Counted from the first letter of the stretch, positions 25,700-36,600 are shown. The stretch is DNA of 64,000 bases from Dyella sp. RRB7 (GCF_022761115.1 NZ_JAKWJS010000005.1:242488-306487); one strand, 5' to 3'. Made by a program: numbers and translations. Notes: a model not told the origin generated them from the letters alone.

Positions 25700-27187
25700 A
25701 TGACTCTCCAGTTCAGCCTTGGCTCCGCCGCTCCCGAAACCGTCGATACCGCTTGCGTGGTGGTCGGCGTCTATGAGAACGGTGTGCTCACCAGCGCCGC
25801 TGCCCGCGTGGACACCGCCGCGCACGGCGCCATCAAGCGCCAGGTGGAGAGCGGCGACATCAACGGCAAGGCCGGCACCACGACGCTGCTGTATGCGCCC
25901 GAGGGCGTCACCGCCAAGCGCGTGCTGGTCGTGGGACTAGGAACGCAGAAGACCTTCGATGGTGCACGCTATCAAAAGGTGAATGTCGAAGCCGTGCGTG
26001 CCCTGGGCCGCCTGCCGGTGGACAACGCCGTGTCCTACCTGACCGAGGTGGAGGTTCCCGGCCACGACCTGGCATGGCGCGTGCGTACCGCGGCGCTGGC
26101 CGCCGATCACGCCGCCTATCGTTACACCGCCACCTTCAAGCCGCGCGAGAAGAGCACCCAGCCGGAGCTGGCCGCCATCGCCTTTGCCGCCGGCAACGAG
26201 GCACAGGCCGGTCTGGAGCAGGCTGTCGCCATCGCCGCGGGCGTGCGCTTTGCGCGCGAACTGGCCAACCTGCCGCCCAACATCTGCAACCCCGCCTACA
26301 TCGCGGCGCAGGCCGAGCAGTTCGCCGCGCAGCACGACAAGGTCAGCTGCAACGTGCTCGACCACGAAAAGATGGGCGAGCTGGGCTTCGGCTCGCTGCT
26401 GGCGGTGGGCCGTGGTTCGGCCAACAAGCCCAAGCTGGTGGTGCTCGAATACAAGGGCGGCACCGAGGGCGACAAGCCATACGCGTTCGTCGGCAAGGGC
26501 ATCACCTTCGACACCGGCGGCATCAGCCTCAAGCCTGGCCCGGGCATGGAAGAGATGAAGTTCGACATGGGCGGCGCCGCCGGCGTGCTCGGCTGCTTCG
26601 TGGCTGCCGTCAAGCTCGGCCTGCCGGTGAACCTGGTATGCGTGGTGCCCGCGGTCGAGAACATGCCCGACGGCGACAGCTACCGCCCCGGCGACGTGCT
26701 GACCAGCCTGTCCGGCCTCACCATCGAAGTGCTCAACACCGATGCCGAAGGCCGCCTGATCCTGTGCGACGCGCTTACCTACACCGCGCAGACCTTCCAT
26801 CCCAAGGTGCTGATCGATGCCGCCACGCTGACCGGCGCCTGCGTGGTTGCGCTGGGCAAGCACGCCAGCGGCCTGATGAGCAAGCACGACGACCTCGCCG
26901 CCGAGCTGGTCGCCGCTGGCGAACAAACGCTCGACCGCGCCTGGCGCCTGCCGCTGTGGGACGACTACCAGGTGCAGCTGGAATCGGGCTTTGCCGACGT
27001 GGCCAACATCGGCGGCAAGAACGCCGGCGCGATCACCGCGGGCTGCTTCCTGGCGCGCTTCACCGAAGGCCAGCGCTGGGCGCACCTGGACATCGCCGGC
27101 ACCGCCTGGGACGAAGGCCGCAAGGGCCTGGCCACCGGTCGACCGGTGTCGCTGCTGGTGCAGTGGCTGATCGATCGCGCTGCGTAA
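25700..27187 (+). CDS. pepA: leucyl aminopeptidase PepA (M17)
   Basis: A hexameric di-zinc aminopeptidase of 495 residues that removes N-terminal residues from peptides. Metal and catalytic motifs are [15 protein letters not shown] (Lys and Asp ligands), [10 protein letters not shown] (Asp) and the family signature NTDAEGRL, with the Arg near residue 350. The N-terminal domain (1-170) matches the macro-like PepA domain. In E. coli PepA also binds DNA in XerCD recombination, and xerD is 3.3 kb downstream. AGGAC lies upstream of ATG 25700. It is divergent from lptF, as in many gammaproteobacteria. Confidence 0.96.
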   Translation: MTLQFSLGSAAPETVDTACVVVGVYENGVLTSAAARVDTAAHGAIKRQVESGDINGKAGTTTLLYAPEGVTAKRVLVVGLGTQKTFDGARYQKVNVEAVRALGRLPVDNAVSYLTEVEVPGHDLAWRVRTAALAADHAAYRYTATFKPREKSTQPELAAIAFAAGNEAQAGLEQAVAIAAGVRFARELANLPPNICNPAYIAAQAEQFAAQHDKVSCNVLDHEKMGELGFGSLLAVGRGSANKPKLVVLEYKGGTEGDKPYAFVGKGITFDTGGISLKPGPGMEEMKFDMGGAAGVLGCFVAAVKLGLPVNLVCVVPAVENMPDGDSYRPGDVLTSLSGLTIEVLNTDAEGRLILCDALTYTAQTFHPKVLIDAATLTGACVVALGKHASGLMSKHDDLAAELVAAGEQTLDRAWRLPLWDDYQVQLESGFADVANIGGKNAGAITAGCFLARFTEGQRWAHLDIAGTAWDEGRKGLATGRPVSLLVQWLIDRAA

Positions 27188-27196
27188 CCCACTGTT

Positions 27197-27224
27197 CGTC
27201 ATTCCGGCCCACGCCGGAATGACG
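27197..27224. repeat. hairpin repeat between pepA and holC
   Basis: A perfect 12-bp stem (CGTCATTCCGGC with GCCGGAATGACG) with a four-base loop, ten bases after the pepA stop. It belongs to the GTCATTCC interspersed repeat family and could act as a weak terminator, though no T run follows. Confidence 0.65.
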
Positions 27225-27255
27225 ATTCGTTAGCCTCAGCCAAGATCTCCCGCCC

Positions 27256-27678
27256 ATGCCACGCGCCGATTTCTACCTGATCGACAAGCCGCGCTTTCGC
27301 GAACAGCCCTTGCTGCTGGTGTGCGAACTGGCCAAGCGTGCGCATGCGGCGCAGCAACCCACGCTGATCCTCGCGCGCGATTTCGCCCAGGCCGAAGCCA
27401 TCGACGAACTGCTGTGGGAATTCGACGAAGACGGCTTCATCACCCACCAGCTCGCTGGCGACGATGATGACCAGCACACCGCCGTGCTGATCGTGCCCCC
27501 CGGCATCGAGACGCCCGACCGCCCCTTGCAGATCAACCTGCGCGAGGCATGCCCGCCCGGTCGCTACGATCGCGTGCTGGAAGTGGTGGCGGCGGATCCC
27601 GCCGAGCGCGAGGGTTCGCGGTCGCGGTGGGGGGAATACAAGCGGCGTGGGTTTGAGGTGAACAAGTTTGATATGTAG
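27256..27678 (+). CDS. holC: DNA polymerase III chi subunit HolC
   Basis: A 140-residue clamp-loader accessory protein that bridges the DnaX/psi complex and single-strand binding protein. It matches HolC through ADFYLID near the N terminus, the LLLVCELAKRAHAAQQPTLIL segment, DELLWEFDEDGFITH (the conserved LLW..F....F.PH region) and the RWGEYKRRGFEVN C terminus. It follows pepA on the same strand, the usual neighbour; valS, which commonly comes next, is not here. Confidence 0.93.
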   Translation: MPRADFYLIDKPRFREQPLLLVCELAKRAHAAQQPTLILARDFAQAEAIDELLWEFDEDGFITHQLAGDDDDQHTAVLIVPPGIETPDRPLQINLREACPPGRYDRVLEVVAADPAEREGSRSRWGEYKRRGFEVNKFDM

Positions 27679-27726
27679 GTGGGATGGGGTGTGTCGGTTT
27701 GGTGTCAGCAGGATCGGTGCGTTCTA

Positions 27727-27760
27727 GCTCGTCATGCCCGCGGAAGCGGGGATGACGAGC
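27727..27760. repeat. hairpin repeat between holC and phaZ
   Basis: GCTCGTCAT and CCCGC pair with GCGGG and ATGACGAGC around a GGAA loop, with one G-G mismatch. This member of the GTCAT hairpin family lies between two convergent genes and may serve as a shared terminator. Confidence 0.65.
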
Positions 27761-27804
27761 AAGGGAAGCGGCCTGCGACACCCACCGCAACCCCCAGACA
27801 CCAC

Positions 27805-29058
27805 TCACTTCCCCGCGCGATCAAACTTCCGGATGAAATCCTTCACCTGCGGATACACCGTCTGGCGCCAGCGCCGCCCGCTGAAGATGCCGTAGTGGCC
27901 GGCCCCTTCAACGACTCGGTGCGCCCGACGGTCGGTGGGAATGCCGCTGCATAGGTCATGGGCGGCTTCGGTCTGGCCCAGGCCGGCGATGTCGTCCAGC
28001 TCGCCTTCGATGGTGAGCAGCGCGGTATCGGTGATGGCTTCCGGCTTCACGCGTTCGCCCGAGACATCCCATAGCCCGCGCGGCAGCAGGAACTGCTGGA
28101 ACACGGTGGAGATGGTGTCGAGGTAATACTCGGCCGGCATGTCGAGCACGGCGTTGTATTCGTCGTAGAACTTGCGGTGCGCCTCGGCATCGTCCTGGTC
28201 GCCGCGCAGCAGGTTTTCGTAGAAATCCCAGTGCGAATTCACGTGGCGGCCCGGGTTCATCGCAATGAAGCCCGCGTGCTGCAGGAAGCCGGGGTAGACC
28301 TCGCGGCCGCTGCCGGGATAGTTCGCCGGCACGGTGTGGATGACGTTGCCCTTGAACCAGCTCAGCGGCCGGGTGGTGGCCAGGTTGTTGACGCCGGTCG
28401 GGTTGCTGCGCGGCTCGATCGGGCCGCCCATCATGATCATGCTCAGCGGCGTTTCTTCGCCGCGCGCGGCCATCAGCGACACCGCGGCCAGCACCGGCAC
28501 GGTCGGCTGGCATACCGAGACTACATGCAGGCGATGCGCGCCGATGTGGCGGATGAATTCCTCGATATAGGCCACGTAGTCGTCGAGGTGGAACGGGCCT
28601 TCGCTGGCCGGCACCATGCGCGCATCGACCCAGTCGGTGATGAACACCTTGTGGTCCTGCAGCAGGGTACGAACGGTATCGCGCAGCAGCGTGGCGTGGT
28701 GGCCGGACAGCGGCGCCACCACCAGCACGACCGGATCGTTCTTCATCTTCTCGATGGTTTCCGGATCGTCACTGAAGCGCTTGAAGCGCTTGAGCTGGCA
28801 GAACGGCTTGTCCAGCACCACGCGCTCGATCACGGCGATTTCCTGCCCGTGCGCGGTGACCTGCGGCAGATTGAAACCGGGCTTCTCGTATTCCTTGCCC
28901 AGGCGGTGCAGCAGCTCGTAGCCGGCGGCGAGCCGCTGTGCGCCGGGCACATGCGAGAGCGGGCTGGTGAGTTCGCTGAACATCTTCGCGCTGGCTTCGG
29001 CGTAGTGGCTCAGCGGACCGAGGATGGCGCGCTGCCACTCGTGAATCTGATAAAGCAT
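27805..29058 (-). CDS. phaZ: intracellular poly(3-hydroxybutyrate) depolymerase
   Basis: A 417-residue cytosolic alpha/beta hydrolase that degrades stored polyhydroxybutyrate granules. The nucleophile elbow reads VVSVCQPTVPVLAAVSLM, with cysteine in place of serine, as known for intracellular PhaZ enzymes. The acid and base are probably Asp in EGELDDIAG and His in EGAGHYGIFSGRRW. The opening MLYQIHEWQRA is typical and supports ATG 29058; the upstream residues are not family-like. No phaC synthase or phasin gene is in the window. Granule presence in the cell is inferred. Confidence 0.92.
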   Translation of the reverse strand: MLYQIHEWQRAILGPLSHYAEASAKMFSELTSPLSHVPGAQRLAAGYELLHRLGKEYEKPGFNLPQVTAHGQEIAVIERVVLDKPFCQLKRFKRFSDDPETIEKMKNDPVVLVVAPLSGHHATLLRDTVRTLLQDHKVFITDWVDARMVPASEGPFHLDDYVAYIEEFIRHIGAHRLHVVSVCQPTVPVLAAVSLMAARGEETPLSMIMMGGPIEPRSNPTGVNNLATTRPLSWFKGNVIHTVPANYPGSGREVYPGFLQHAGFIAMNPGRHVNSHWDFYENLLRGDQDDAEAHRKFYDEYNAVLDMPAEYYLDTISTVFQQFLLPRGLWDVSGERVKPEAITDTALLTIEGELDDIAGLGQTEAAHDLCSGIPTDRRAHRVVEGAGHYGIFSGRRWRQTVYPQVKDFIRKFDRAGK

Positions 29059-29156
29059 GGGGGTGGAACCGGAAGCATCGGGAGATCGGCATCTTACCCG
29101 GTTTGGCAGCGTCGTGCTGCGCTGCCGCATTGTCTCAGCCCTGTTGAATCAGTTGT

Positions 29157-29900
29157 TTACGCGCGGCGACAGAGCAACAGCATCTCGTCGACGCAGTACG
29201 TCGAGCCCAGGCCAGGCTGCCAGCGCAAGGGTTTCTGCAGGCGCAGCCCCAAGGGCATGACGACGCGGTTGTACCACCACAGGGCACGGTCGCGCTGGTG
29301 CGTGAGATACCACTGGCCCAGCGCCAGCAGGCGGGACGAGGCCGGTTGCATGCCGTAGGTGGCGCTGCGCTCGATGGTCCAGCCATGGGCCGCCAACCGG
29401 TTTTGGATCTGCCCGGGTTCGTAGCGGCGATAGTGGCCGACGAATTCATCGAAGTCGGTCCATGCGGCTTGGTGCAGCGGCACGGACAACAGCAGGCGGG
29501 CGTCGCGGGCCGCTACGCGGGACAGTTCGCCCAGCGCCTTGTCGTCGTCCACCAGGTGCTCGAGGATGTCCAGCGCGCAGATCAGGTCGAAGCTGGCATC
29601 CGGGCAGGGCAAGGCGGTGATCGAGCCACGTAACGCGCTGGCGCCGTGGGCACGCAGCCCGGCCAGGGCGGCTGGGGTGATGTCGACGAAATAGGTGCCG
29701 TCCAGCGGCAGGCGCGGACGCAGGCCGGGGGCCACTTCCAGGCGGCGCGGCAGGGCCATGGCCAGTTCGCGCACCATCGGCCAGGTATTGAAGCGGCTGG
29801 GATCGACCAGGCGCGAGCCCGCCCACAGCGACTCATAGAATCCGCGATTGATGCGGTTGAGTTCGGCCGCGGTGCGTTGAGGCAGGGCAAGAGTCGGCAT
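29157..29900 (-). CDS. class I SAM-dependent methyltransferase
   Basis: A 247-residue methyltransferase (type 11 fold). The SAM-binding core is shortened: YFVDITPAALAGLRAHG takes the position of motif I, ALPCPDASFDLICALDILEHLVDDDKAL supplies the D/E-rich post-motif with the LEHL segment, and LLLSVPLHQ is motif III. The glycine-rich loop is not classical. RSATYGMQPASSRLL and the hydrophobic C-terminal part suggest a lipid-like substrate, but this is a guess. It has no informative neighbour. Confidence 0.75.
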   Translation of the reverse strand: MPTLALPQRTAAELNRINRGFYESLWAGSRLVDPSRFNTWPMVRELAMALPRRLEVAPGLRPRLPLDGTYFVDITPAALAGLRAHGASALRGSITALPCPDASFDLICALDILEHLVDDDKALGELSRVAARDARLLLSVPLHQAAWTDFDEFVGHYRRYEPGQIQNRLAAHGWTIERSATYGMQPASSRLLALGQWYLTHQRDRALWWYNRVVMPLGLRLQKPLRWQPGLGSTYCVDEMLLLCRRA

Positions 29901-29942
29901 CCTCGCAGTGTCGCAAGGAAATGCCTTACATGGATGTGAAGG

Positions 29943-30446
29943 TCAGCCGATCCTGCGTAGTTCGGTACGTGTGGCGATATCGTGCACAGCCCGATGTCGC
30001 GGATCGATGGCGCCCAGGCCGAACCAGATCGCCCAGCCGATGCCGACCGCCCACAGGGCGCCACGCACGCCCACCCAGGGAGCCAGTGCCAGCAGCAGCA
30101 TCGGCATGGCGGCGACCAGCAGGCGCACCACTGCCTGCGCCAGCGTCAGGCGGCCACCGTCGCTGTTGGTTACCCGGATACGCCAGGGGCGCATCCCCAG
30201 CGTCTGCCCGCCGCGCAGCCACGAGACCAGGAAATAGGCGGAGACCACCAGCGCCTGCAACGGCTGGTACCACCATGCGATATGCGCCTGGCCATCGCTG
30301 CTGACCAGCGTGCCGCCGGTGATGCGCTGGCAGACATAGCCCACCACCATCACGATCGCCAGCACCGCCAGCAGGTCATAGACCAGGGCGATCAAGCGGC
30401 GCCAGAGTGGGCAGGTCACATCGATGGAAGCGGTGATCGAGGTCAT
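29943..30446 (-). CDS. RDD-family membrane protein
   Basis: A 167-residue RDD-domain protein with three membrane segments (about 16-40, 58-80 and 105-145). The Arg-Asp-Asp hallmark appears as WRRLIALVYDLLA, and the second motif GQTLGMRPWRIRVTNSDGGR is well conserved. Some RDD proteins act as sodium/proton antiporters, but most are uncharacterised. The gene is divergent from xerD, with 63 bases between the two start codons, so the two promoters must overlap. Confidence 0.85.
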   Translation of the reverse strand: MTSITASIDVTCPLWRRLIALVYDLLAVLAIVMVVGYVCQRITGGTLVSSDGQAHIAWWYQPLQALVVSAYFLVSWLRGGQTLGMRPWRIRVTNSDGGRLTLAQAVVRLLVAAMPMLLLALAPWVGVRGALWAVGIGWAIWFGLGAIDPRHRAVHDIATRTELRRIG

Positions 30447-30509
30447 CGGAAGGCGGCCGGTGGAAGAAGGTGCTTGCACGCGAGGTGGCCGACGGCGAGC
30501 ATCGCGTCC

Positions 30510-31421
30510 ATGCAGGAACCCTCCCCAAGTATCGCCGAAGCGGATCGCCGCAGCATCGACGCCTTCATCGAGCGGGTCTGGTCCGAGGACGGACTGGCCG
30601 ACCGTACCCTCGAGGCTTATCGCCGCGATCTCGACGGGCTCGCGCGTTGGCTGGCCACCCAGGGCCAGAACCTGCGTAGCGCGCAGCGCCATCATCTGTC
30701 CGCCTATCACGGCAGCCAGCCGGTGGCGGTGCGCTCGCTGGCGCGACGGCAATCGGCGTTTCGTCGCTATTACGCCTTTCTGGCCCGCACCGAGTCGGGT
30801 TTTGACGACCCGACGCTGTTGATCGAACGCCCCAAGACCCCGCGCAGCCTGCCCAAGGCGCTGGCCGAGCGGGAGATCGAGGGCTTGCTCGACGCACCGG
30901 ACGTCACCAGCACGCTGGGCCTGCGCGACCGCGCGATGCTGGAGCTGATGTATGCCTCCGGCTTGCGCGTGTCGGAGCTGGTCGAACTGCCGCTGGCCTC
31001 GCTCAACCTGCGCCAGGGCGTGGTGCGCGTTACCGGCAAGGGCGGCAAGGATCGCCTGGTGCCGATCGGCGAGGTCGCCGCGGAGCGCATCGAAGCCTAC
31101 CTGGCCGGTGCCCGGCCGCTGCTGGCCAAGGGGCGCCAGCCGGCGGCGCTGTTCCTCAGCAACCGGGGCGAGGGCATGACGCGACAGATGTTCTGGACCC
31201 TGGTCAAACGCTATGCGGCCGGCGTGGGCATTGCGTCCAAGCGCATCTCGCCCCATGTGCTGCGGCATTCCTTCGCCACGCATCTGCTCAACCACGGCGC
31301 CGATCTGCGCGCGCTGCAGATGCTGCTCGGCCATAGCGCGCTCAGCACCACGCAGATCTACACCCTGGTGGCCAAGGAAGGGCTCAAGCGCCTGCATGCC
31401 CAGCACCACCCGCGCGGATGA
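30510..31421 (+). CDS. xerD: site-specific tyrosine recombinase XerD
   Basis: A 303-residue recombinase that, with XerC, resolves chromosome dimers at dif under FtsK control. It has an N-terminal SAM-like core-binding domain (about 12-100) and a catalytic domain with the full set: Arg in ASGLRVSELVEL, Lys in GKGGKDRLVP, His and Arg in HVLRHSFATHLL, His in LGHSALSTTQIY, and the nucleophilic Tyr in that last motif. XerD rather than XerC is chosen because dsbC follows, the classical xerD-dsbC pairing, and because the C terminus KRLHAQHHPRG is XerD-like. No dif site is in the window. Confidence 0.94.
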   Translation: MQEPSPSIAEADRRSIDAFIERVWSEDGLADRTLEAYRRDLDGLARWLATQGQNLRSAQRHHLSAYHGSQPVAVRSLARRQSAFRRYYAFLARTESGFDDPTLLIERPKTPRSLPKALAEREIEGLLDAPDVTSTLGLRDRAMLELMYASGLRVSELVELPLASLNLRQGVVRVTGKGGKDRLVPIGEVAAERIEAYLAGARPLLAKGRQPAALFLSNRGEGMTRQMFWTLVKRYAAGVGIASKRISPHVLRHSFATHLLNHGADLRALQMLLGHSALSTTQIYTLVAKEGLKRLHAQHHPRG

Positions 31422-31522
31422 CGGGTCCTGCGCCGTGGCCGGCGAATCCGTTCAAGTCGCCTGTGCGAGAATGCATGCCCCAGCGTTTCCGCTTGCGGAA
31501 ACGGATGCCCATGAGGTCCGCG

Positions 31523-32281
31523 ATGTTCAAGAAATGGTTGTTGGCGCTGTGCGTCAGCGGGTTCGCGCTTAACGCCTGTGCTGCCAATGACGGCGCGGCG
31601 AGCCCCGAGAATACGGTGCGCAAGGCGGTGATGTCGCTGGTGCCGGGCGTAAGCGTCGATTCGATCAAGCCGGCGCCGATGCCGGGCTTTTATCAGGTCA
31701 TCGCCTCCGGGCAGCTGGTCTATGTCAGCGCCGACGGCAAGTACATGTTGAATGGCGACCTGATCGACCTGGCCACCAAGAAGAACATCAGTGACGATGG
31801 TTGGGCGGATTACCGCAAGGCCGAGCTGGCCAAGCTGCCCGAGTCCGATCGCATCGTGTTCTCGCCGGCCAACCCGCGCTATCGCGTCACCGTGTTCACC
31901 GATGTGAACTGCGCCTATTGCCGCGCGCTGCATGAACACATTGCCGACTTCAACAAGGCCGGCATCGCGCTGGAATACGTGGCTTGGCCACGCGACGGCG
32001 TCACCAACCCGGCCGGTCACAACACGGACACCTACAACGAGATGGTGTCGGTGTGGTGCGCGGCCGACCGCAAAGCGGCCTTCACCCAGGCCAAGGAAGG
32101 CAGGAAGCCCAAGTCGGCCACCTGCGATAACCCGGTGAAGAACGAATTCGACCTGGGCGTGCGCCTGGGCGTCAGCGGCACCCCGACCATCATTGCCGAA
32201 GACGGCACCATGCTCGGCGGCTACGTCACGCCGGAGCAGATGCTGCAGCTGCTGAGCAAGAGCGGCGCCAAGGGCAGCTGA
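31523..32281 (+). CDS. dsbC: thiol:disulfide interchange protein DsbC
   Basis: Periplasmic disulfide isomerase of 252 residues. The signal peptide is MFKKWLLALCVSGFALNACA; the next part is the dimerisation domain (about 25-85), and the thioredoxin domain carries the redox motif TDVNCAYCRALH (CAYC) and the cis-Pro in SGTPTIIAEDG. A second Cys pair (VWCAADRK and SATCDNP) matches the structural disulfide of DsbC. ATG 31523 is preferred because GAGGT lies five bases before it; in-frame ATGs at 31505 and 31511 exist. The LNAC segment superficially resembles a lipobox, but N at -2 is unusual. Confidence 0.93.
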   Translation: MFKKWLLALCVSGFALNACAANDGAASPENTVRKAVMSLVPGVSVDSIKPAPMPGFYQVIASGQLVYVSADGKYMLNGDLIDLATKKNISDDGWADYRKAELAKLPESDRIVFSPANPRYRVTVFTDVNCAYCRALHEHIADFNKAGIALEYVAWPRDGVTNPAGHNTDTYNEMVSVWCAADRKAAFTQAKEGRKPKSATCDNPVKNEFDLGVRLGVSGTPTIIAEDGTMLGGYVTPEQMLQLLSKSGAKGS

Positions 32282-32467
32282 CGTCAGGACCACGGCAGCC
32301 TCGCCTTCGGCGGGGCGAACGCTTGCGCGAGGTCGCGCGGTTTGCCTGCGTGACGTTCGCGTCGCGCTGATTTTTCAACAACTACACTCCTTCGCTTCGT
32401 CCTCGCGCTGCGCATCCAACGGATGACGCAAGCTGCGCAAGCTTCCGAAGACAGCAAGGAGGTCAGC

Positions 32468-33505
32468 ATGAAAGCGCTTGTTTATCGTGGCGTTGGCGAC
32501 ATCGCCCTGGAAGATCGTCCCGAACCCCGGCTGCAACAGCCCGACGACGCGGTGGTCCGACTGCTGAAGACCACCCTATGCGGTACCGACCTGCACATCA
32601 TCAAGGGCGACGTGCCCAGCTGTACGCCCGGGCGCATCCTTGGCCACGAGGGCGTGGGCGTCGTCGAGCAGGTCGGCGCGGCGGTCAGCCAGTTCAAGCC
32701 GGGCGACCATGTGCTGATCTCCTGCATCAGCGCCTGCAGCAAGTGTGATTTCTGCCGCAAGGGCATGCCTTCCCATTGCCGCACCGGCGGCTGGATTCTC
32801 GGCAACACCATCGACGGCACGCAGGCGGAAAAGGTGCGCATTCCGCATGCCGACACCAGCCTGCACCCGATTCCCGGCGGGGTGGAGGAAGAGGCCATGG
32901 TGATGCTCAGCGACATCCTGCCCACCGGCTTCGAATGCGGCGTGCTCAATGGGCGCGTGCAGCCAGGTGGCTTGGTGGCCATCGTGGGTGCCGGTCCCGT
33001 CGGCCTGGCGGCCCTGCTCACCGCCCAGTTCTATTCGCCGGCGCGGATCATCATGATCGACCTGGACGACAACCGCCTGGAGGTGGCCAAGCGTTTTGGC
33101 GCCACCGACGTGCTCAATGCCGGCGACGCCAAGCTGGTGGACAAGGTCATGGCGATGACCGGCGGGCTGGGCGTGGACAGCGCCATCGAGGCGGTGGGCG
33201 TGCCCGCCACTTTTTCGCTGTGCGAAACGCTGATTGCCCCGGGCGGCGACATCGCCGTGCTGGGCGTGCATGGCGTGCCGGTGCCGCTGCACCTGGAGCG
33301 CCTGTGGTCCCACAACATCACCTTGCGTACCCGGCTGGTGGATACGGTCACCACCCCTATGCTGCTGCGGAGCGTGCAGGCAGGCAAATTGCAGCCGGCG
33401 CAGTTGATCACCCACCATTTTGGCCTGGGCGACATCCTGCAAGCCTATGATGCCTTTGGCAAAGCGGCACAAAACAAGGCGTTGAAGGTCATCATCGACG
33501 TCTGA
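32468..33505 (+). CDS. zinc-dependent alcohol dehydrogenase (MDR family)
   Basis: A 345-residue medium-chain dehydrogenase. The catalytic zinc site uses Cys in TTLCGTDLH and His-Glu in GHEGVG. The structural zinc lobe is CISACSKCDFCRKGMPSHC. The Rossmann domain has GAGPVGLAA and IIMIDLDDNRLEVAKRFGA; the acidic residue after strand two favours NAD over NADP. It resembles threonine or butanediol dehydrogenase-like proteins of unknown physiological substrate. AGGAGG seven bases before ATG 32468 is a strong ribosome site. Confidence 0.88.
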   Translation: MKALVYRGVGDIALEDRPEPRLQQPDDAVVRLLKTTLCGTDLHIIKGDVPSCTPGRILGHEGVGVVEQVGAAVSQFKPGDHVLISCISACSKCDFCRKGMPSHCRTGGWILGNTIDGTQAEKVRIPHADTSLHPIPGGVEEEAMVMLSDILPTGFECGVLNGRVQPGGLVAIVGAGPVGLAALLTAQFYSPARIIMIDLDDNRLEVAKRFGATDVLNAGDAKLVDKVMAMTGGLGVDSAIEAVGVPATFSLCETLIAPGGDIAVLGVHGVPVPLHLERLWSHNITLRTRLVDTVTTPMLLRSVQAGKLQPAQLITHHFGLGDILQAYDAFGKAAQNKALKVIIDV

Positions 33506-33632
33506 AGCAGGTGCGGCCGGGGTGCCTGGCAATCGGGTGCCTCGCCCGTCTCCTCAACGTCTGTGCTGCGTTGCGGTAACGCCCGCCTGCCTTGGAGTAC
33601 AATAGGGGTTTTCGCTAGCTCCCGTTCCCCGC

Positions 33633-36600
33633 ATGATCGCACTCGACGGGCAGGGCGCCCTCTCGCCTTTTCGCCTCGAACGCCTGAACGCGCGCCTGGA
33701 AGCCATTCACCGTGGCACCCGCGTCCAGTCTTCGTGGTTTGTGTATTTCATCGACGCCGACGTCGTGCCGGAGGGCGAACAGCGCCGCCGATTGCTCGAA
33801 GTGCTGGAGGCGAAGGACACCAAGCCTGAAGTCGCCTCGCTGTGGGTGGTGCCGCGCCTGGGCACCATCTCGCCGTGGTCGAGCAAGGCCACCGACATCC
33901 TGCATGGCGCCGGTTTCGACGTGCGTCGCGTGGAACGTGGCATCGCCTGGCAGGTGGCCGGCTTGCCGGCGGCCGGTACGCCGCAGTACGAAGCGGTCAT
34001 GGCGGTGCTGCACGATGCGATGACGCAGTCCGTGCTCACCACGCTGGACGACGCCCACGGGCTGTTCCTGGCCGGCCGGCCGGGGCCGCTGGTGCATGTC
34101 GCGCTGGGCGGCGATGCCAAGTCGGCGCTGGCCAAGGCCAACGCCGAGCTGGGCCTGGCACTGGCCGACGACGAGATCGACTATCTCGCCGACCGCTACG
34201 CCGAACTGGGCCGCGACCCCAGCGACGCCGAGCTCTTCATGTTCGCGCAGGCCAATTCCGAGCATTGCCGTCACAAGGTGTTCAACGCCAGCTGGACGCT
34301 GGACGGCCAGCCGCAGGACAACAGCCTGTTCGGCATGATCAAGAACACCCACCAGCATTCGCCCGCGCATACGTTGTCCGCCTACAAGGACAACGCGGCG
34401 GTGATCGAAGGCTACGAGGGGATGCGCTTCTATGCCGGCCCCGACGGGGTATGGCGCGAACACCGCGAGCGCGTCGAGTACGCGATCAAGGTGGAAACGC
34501 ACAATCACCCCACCGCCATCGCCCCGTGGCCCGGCGCCGCCACCGGCGCCGGCGGCGAGATCCGCGACGAAGGCGCCACCGGTCGTGGCGCCAAGCCCAA
34601 GGCGGGCCTTACCGGCTTCTCGGTGTCGGACCTGCGCATTCCGGGCAAGCCGCGTCCATGGGAGGTGGATCGTCCGCTGCCGCCGCACATGGCCACCGCG
34701 TTCGAGATCATGCGCGACGGTCCGCTGGGCGCCGCCGCGTTCAACAACGAATTCGGCCGTCCGTGCCTGGGCGGTTATTTCCGCACCTACGAGCATGAAA
34801 CGGGCGAGGTCGGCGTGCGTCGCGGCTACGACAAGCCGATCATGATCGCCGGTGGCCTGGCCAATATCCGCGCCAGCGACGTGCAGAAGCGCGACGTGCA
34901 GCCAGGCAACAAGGTGATCGTGCTGGGCGGCCCGGCCATGCTGATCGGCCTGGGCGGCGGCGCCGCGTCGTCGGTGGCTTCCGGTACCTCGAGCAAGGAG
35001 CTGGATTTCGCCTCCGTGCAGCGCGACAACGCCGAGATGGAGCGTCGCTGCCAGCAGGTCATCGACAGTTGCTGGACGCGTGGCGAGCACAATCCCATCG
35101 TGAGCATCCACGACGTGGGCGCGGGTGGTTTGTCCAACGCGATTCCGGAGTTGCTCAACGACGCGGGCGTGGGTGGTCATATCGACCTGTCACGCGTGCC
35201 GTGCGATGACCCCTCGCTGTCGCCGATGCAGGTCTGGAGCAACGAGTCGCAGGAACGCTACGTGCTGGCGATCGGCGCCGACCACCTGGCCGAGTTCGAA
35301 GCCTTCTGCGCGCGCGAGCGCTGCCCGTATGCGGTGGTGGGCGAAGCCACCGCCGAGCGCCGCCTGGTGGTGCACGATCCGCGTACCGACGTCACCGTGA
35401 TCGACCTGCCGATGGACGTGCTGTTCGGCAAGGCGCCGCGCATGCATCGCGACGCCAAGCACCTGAAGCCGCGCGTCGACCTGGTGCCGGACCTTACCGG
35501 CATCAGCATGGACGAGGCGCTGCTGCGCGTGCTGCGCCTGCCCACCGTGGGCAGCAAGAGCTTCCTGATCACCATCGGTGACCGCACCGTGGGCGGCCTC
35601 AATGCGCGCGACCCGATGGTGGGCCCGTGGCAGGTGCCAGTGGCCGATGCCGCCGTCACCATCACCGATTTCGAAGGCTATACCGGCGAAGCGATGGCCA
35701 TGGCCGAGCGCGCCCCGGTGGCGTTGCTCAACAGCGCCGATGCCGCCCGCCTGGCGGTGGGCGAAGCCATCACCAATCTCGCCGCCGCGCCGATCGCCTC
35801 GCTCAGCGAAGTGCGGCTGTCGGCCAACTGGATGGCGGCGGTGAACTACCCCGGCGAAGATGCTGCGCTGTTCGACGCGGTGAAGGCCGTGGGCATGGAA
35901 CTGTGCCCGGAGCTGGATATCTCCATCCCGGTTGGCAAGGACTCGCTGTCCATGCAGACCGTATGGAAGGACGGCGATACGGTGCAGCGCACGGTGTCGC
36001 CGGTATCGCTGGTGATCACCGGCTTCGCCCGCGTCACCGACGTGCGCCGCACGCTCACGCCGCAGCTGCGGCTGGATCACGGCGACTCGGAGCTGTGGCT
36101 GCTCGACCTGGGTGCCTGCCGCGACCGCCTCGGCGGTTCGGCGCTGACCCAGGTGTTCAATCGCGGTGGCGGCGTGCCGCCGGACCTGGATGACGCCAAG
36201 CGCCTGAAGGCGCTGTTCGAGCTGGTCCAGGAGGCGAATGCGAGCGGCCTGCTGCTGGCCTACCACGACCGTTCCGACGGCGGCGTCATCGTCACTTTGC
36301 TGGAAATGGCCTTCGCCGGCCATTGCGGCCTGGAGATCCAGCTCGACGGCTGGGCCGAAGCGACGCTGCGTGCCCTGTTCAACGAAGAGCTGGGCGCCGT
36401 CGTGCAGGTGGCCTCGGCCAATCGCGAAGCGTTCGAGGCGCTGCTGGTCAAGCATGGCCTCACCGGCATGGCGTACCGCATCGGTCGTCCGAAAGAGAAG
36501 CTGGGCATCAAGCTGTTCCACAACGGCGACACCTTGTTCAAGTGGAACTGGCGCACGCTGTTCGAGGCCTGGAACGAAACCAGCCACGCCATGCAGCGCC

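Noticed and set aside
30510..31421. XerD as an integrase of a mobile island
   Set aside because: The xerD-dsbC pairing and housekeeping context fit the chromosomal recombinase; no att-like repeats were seen.
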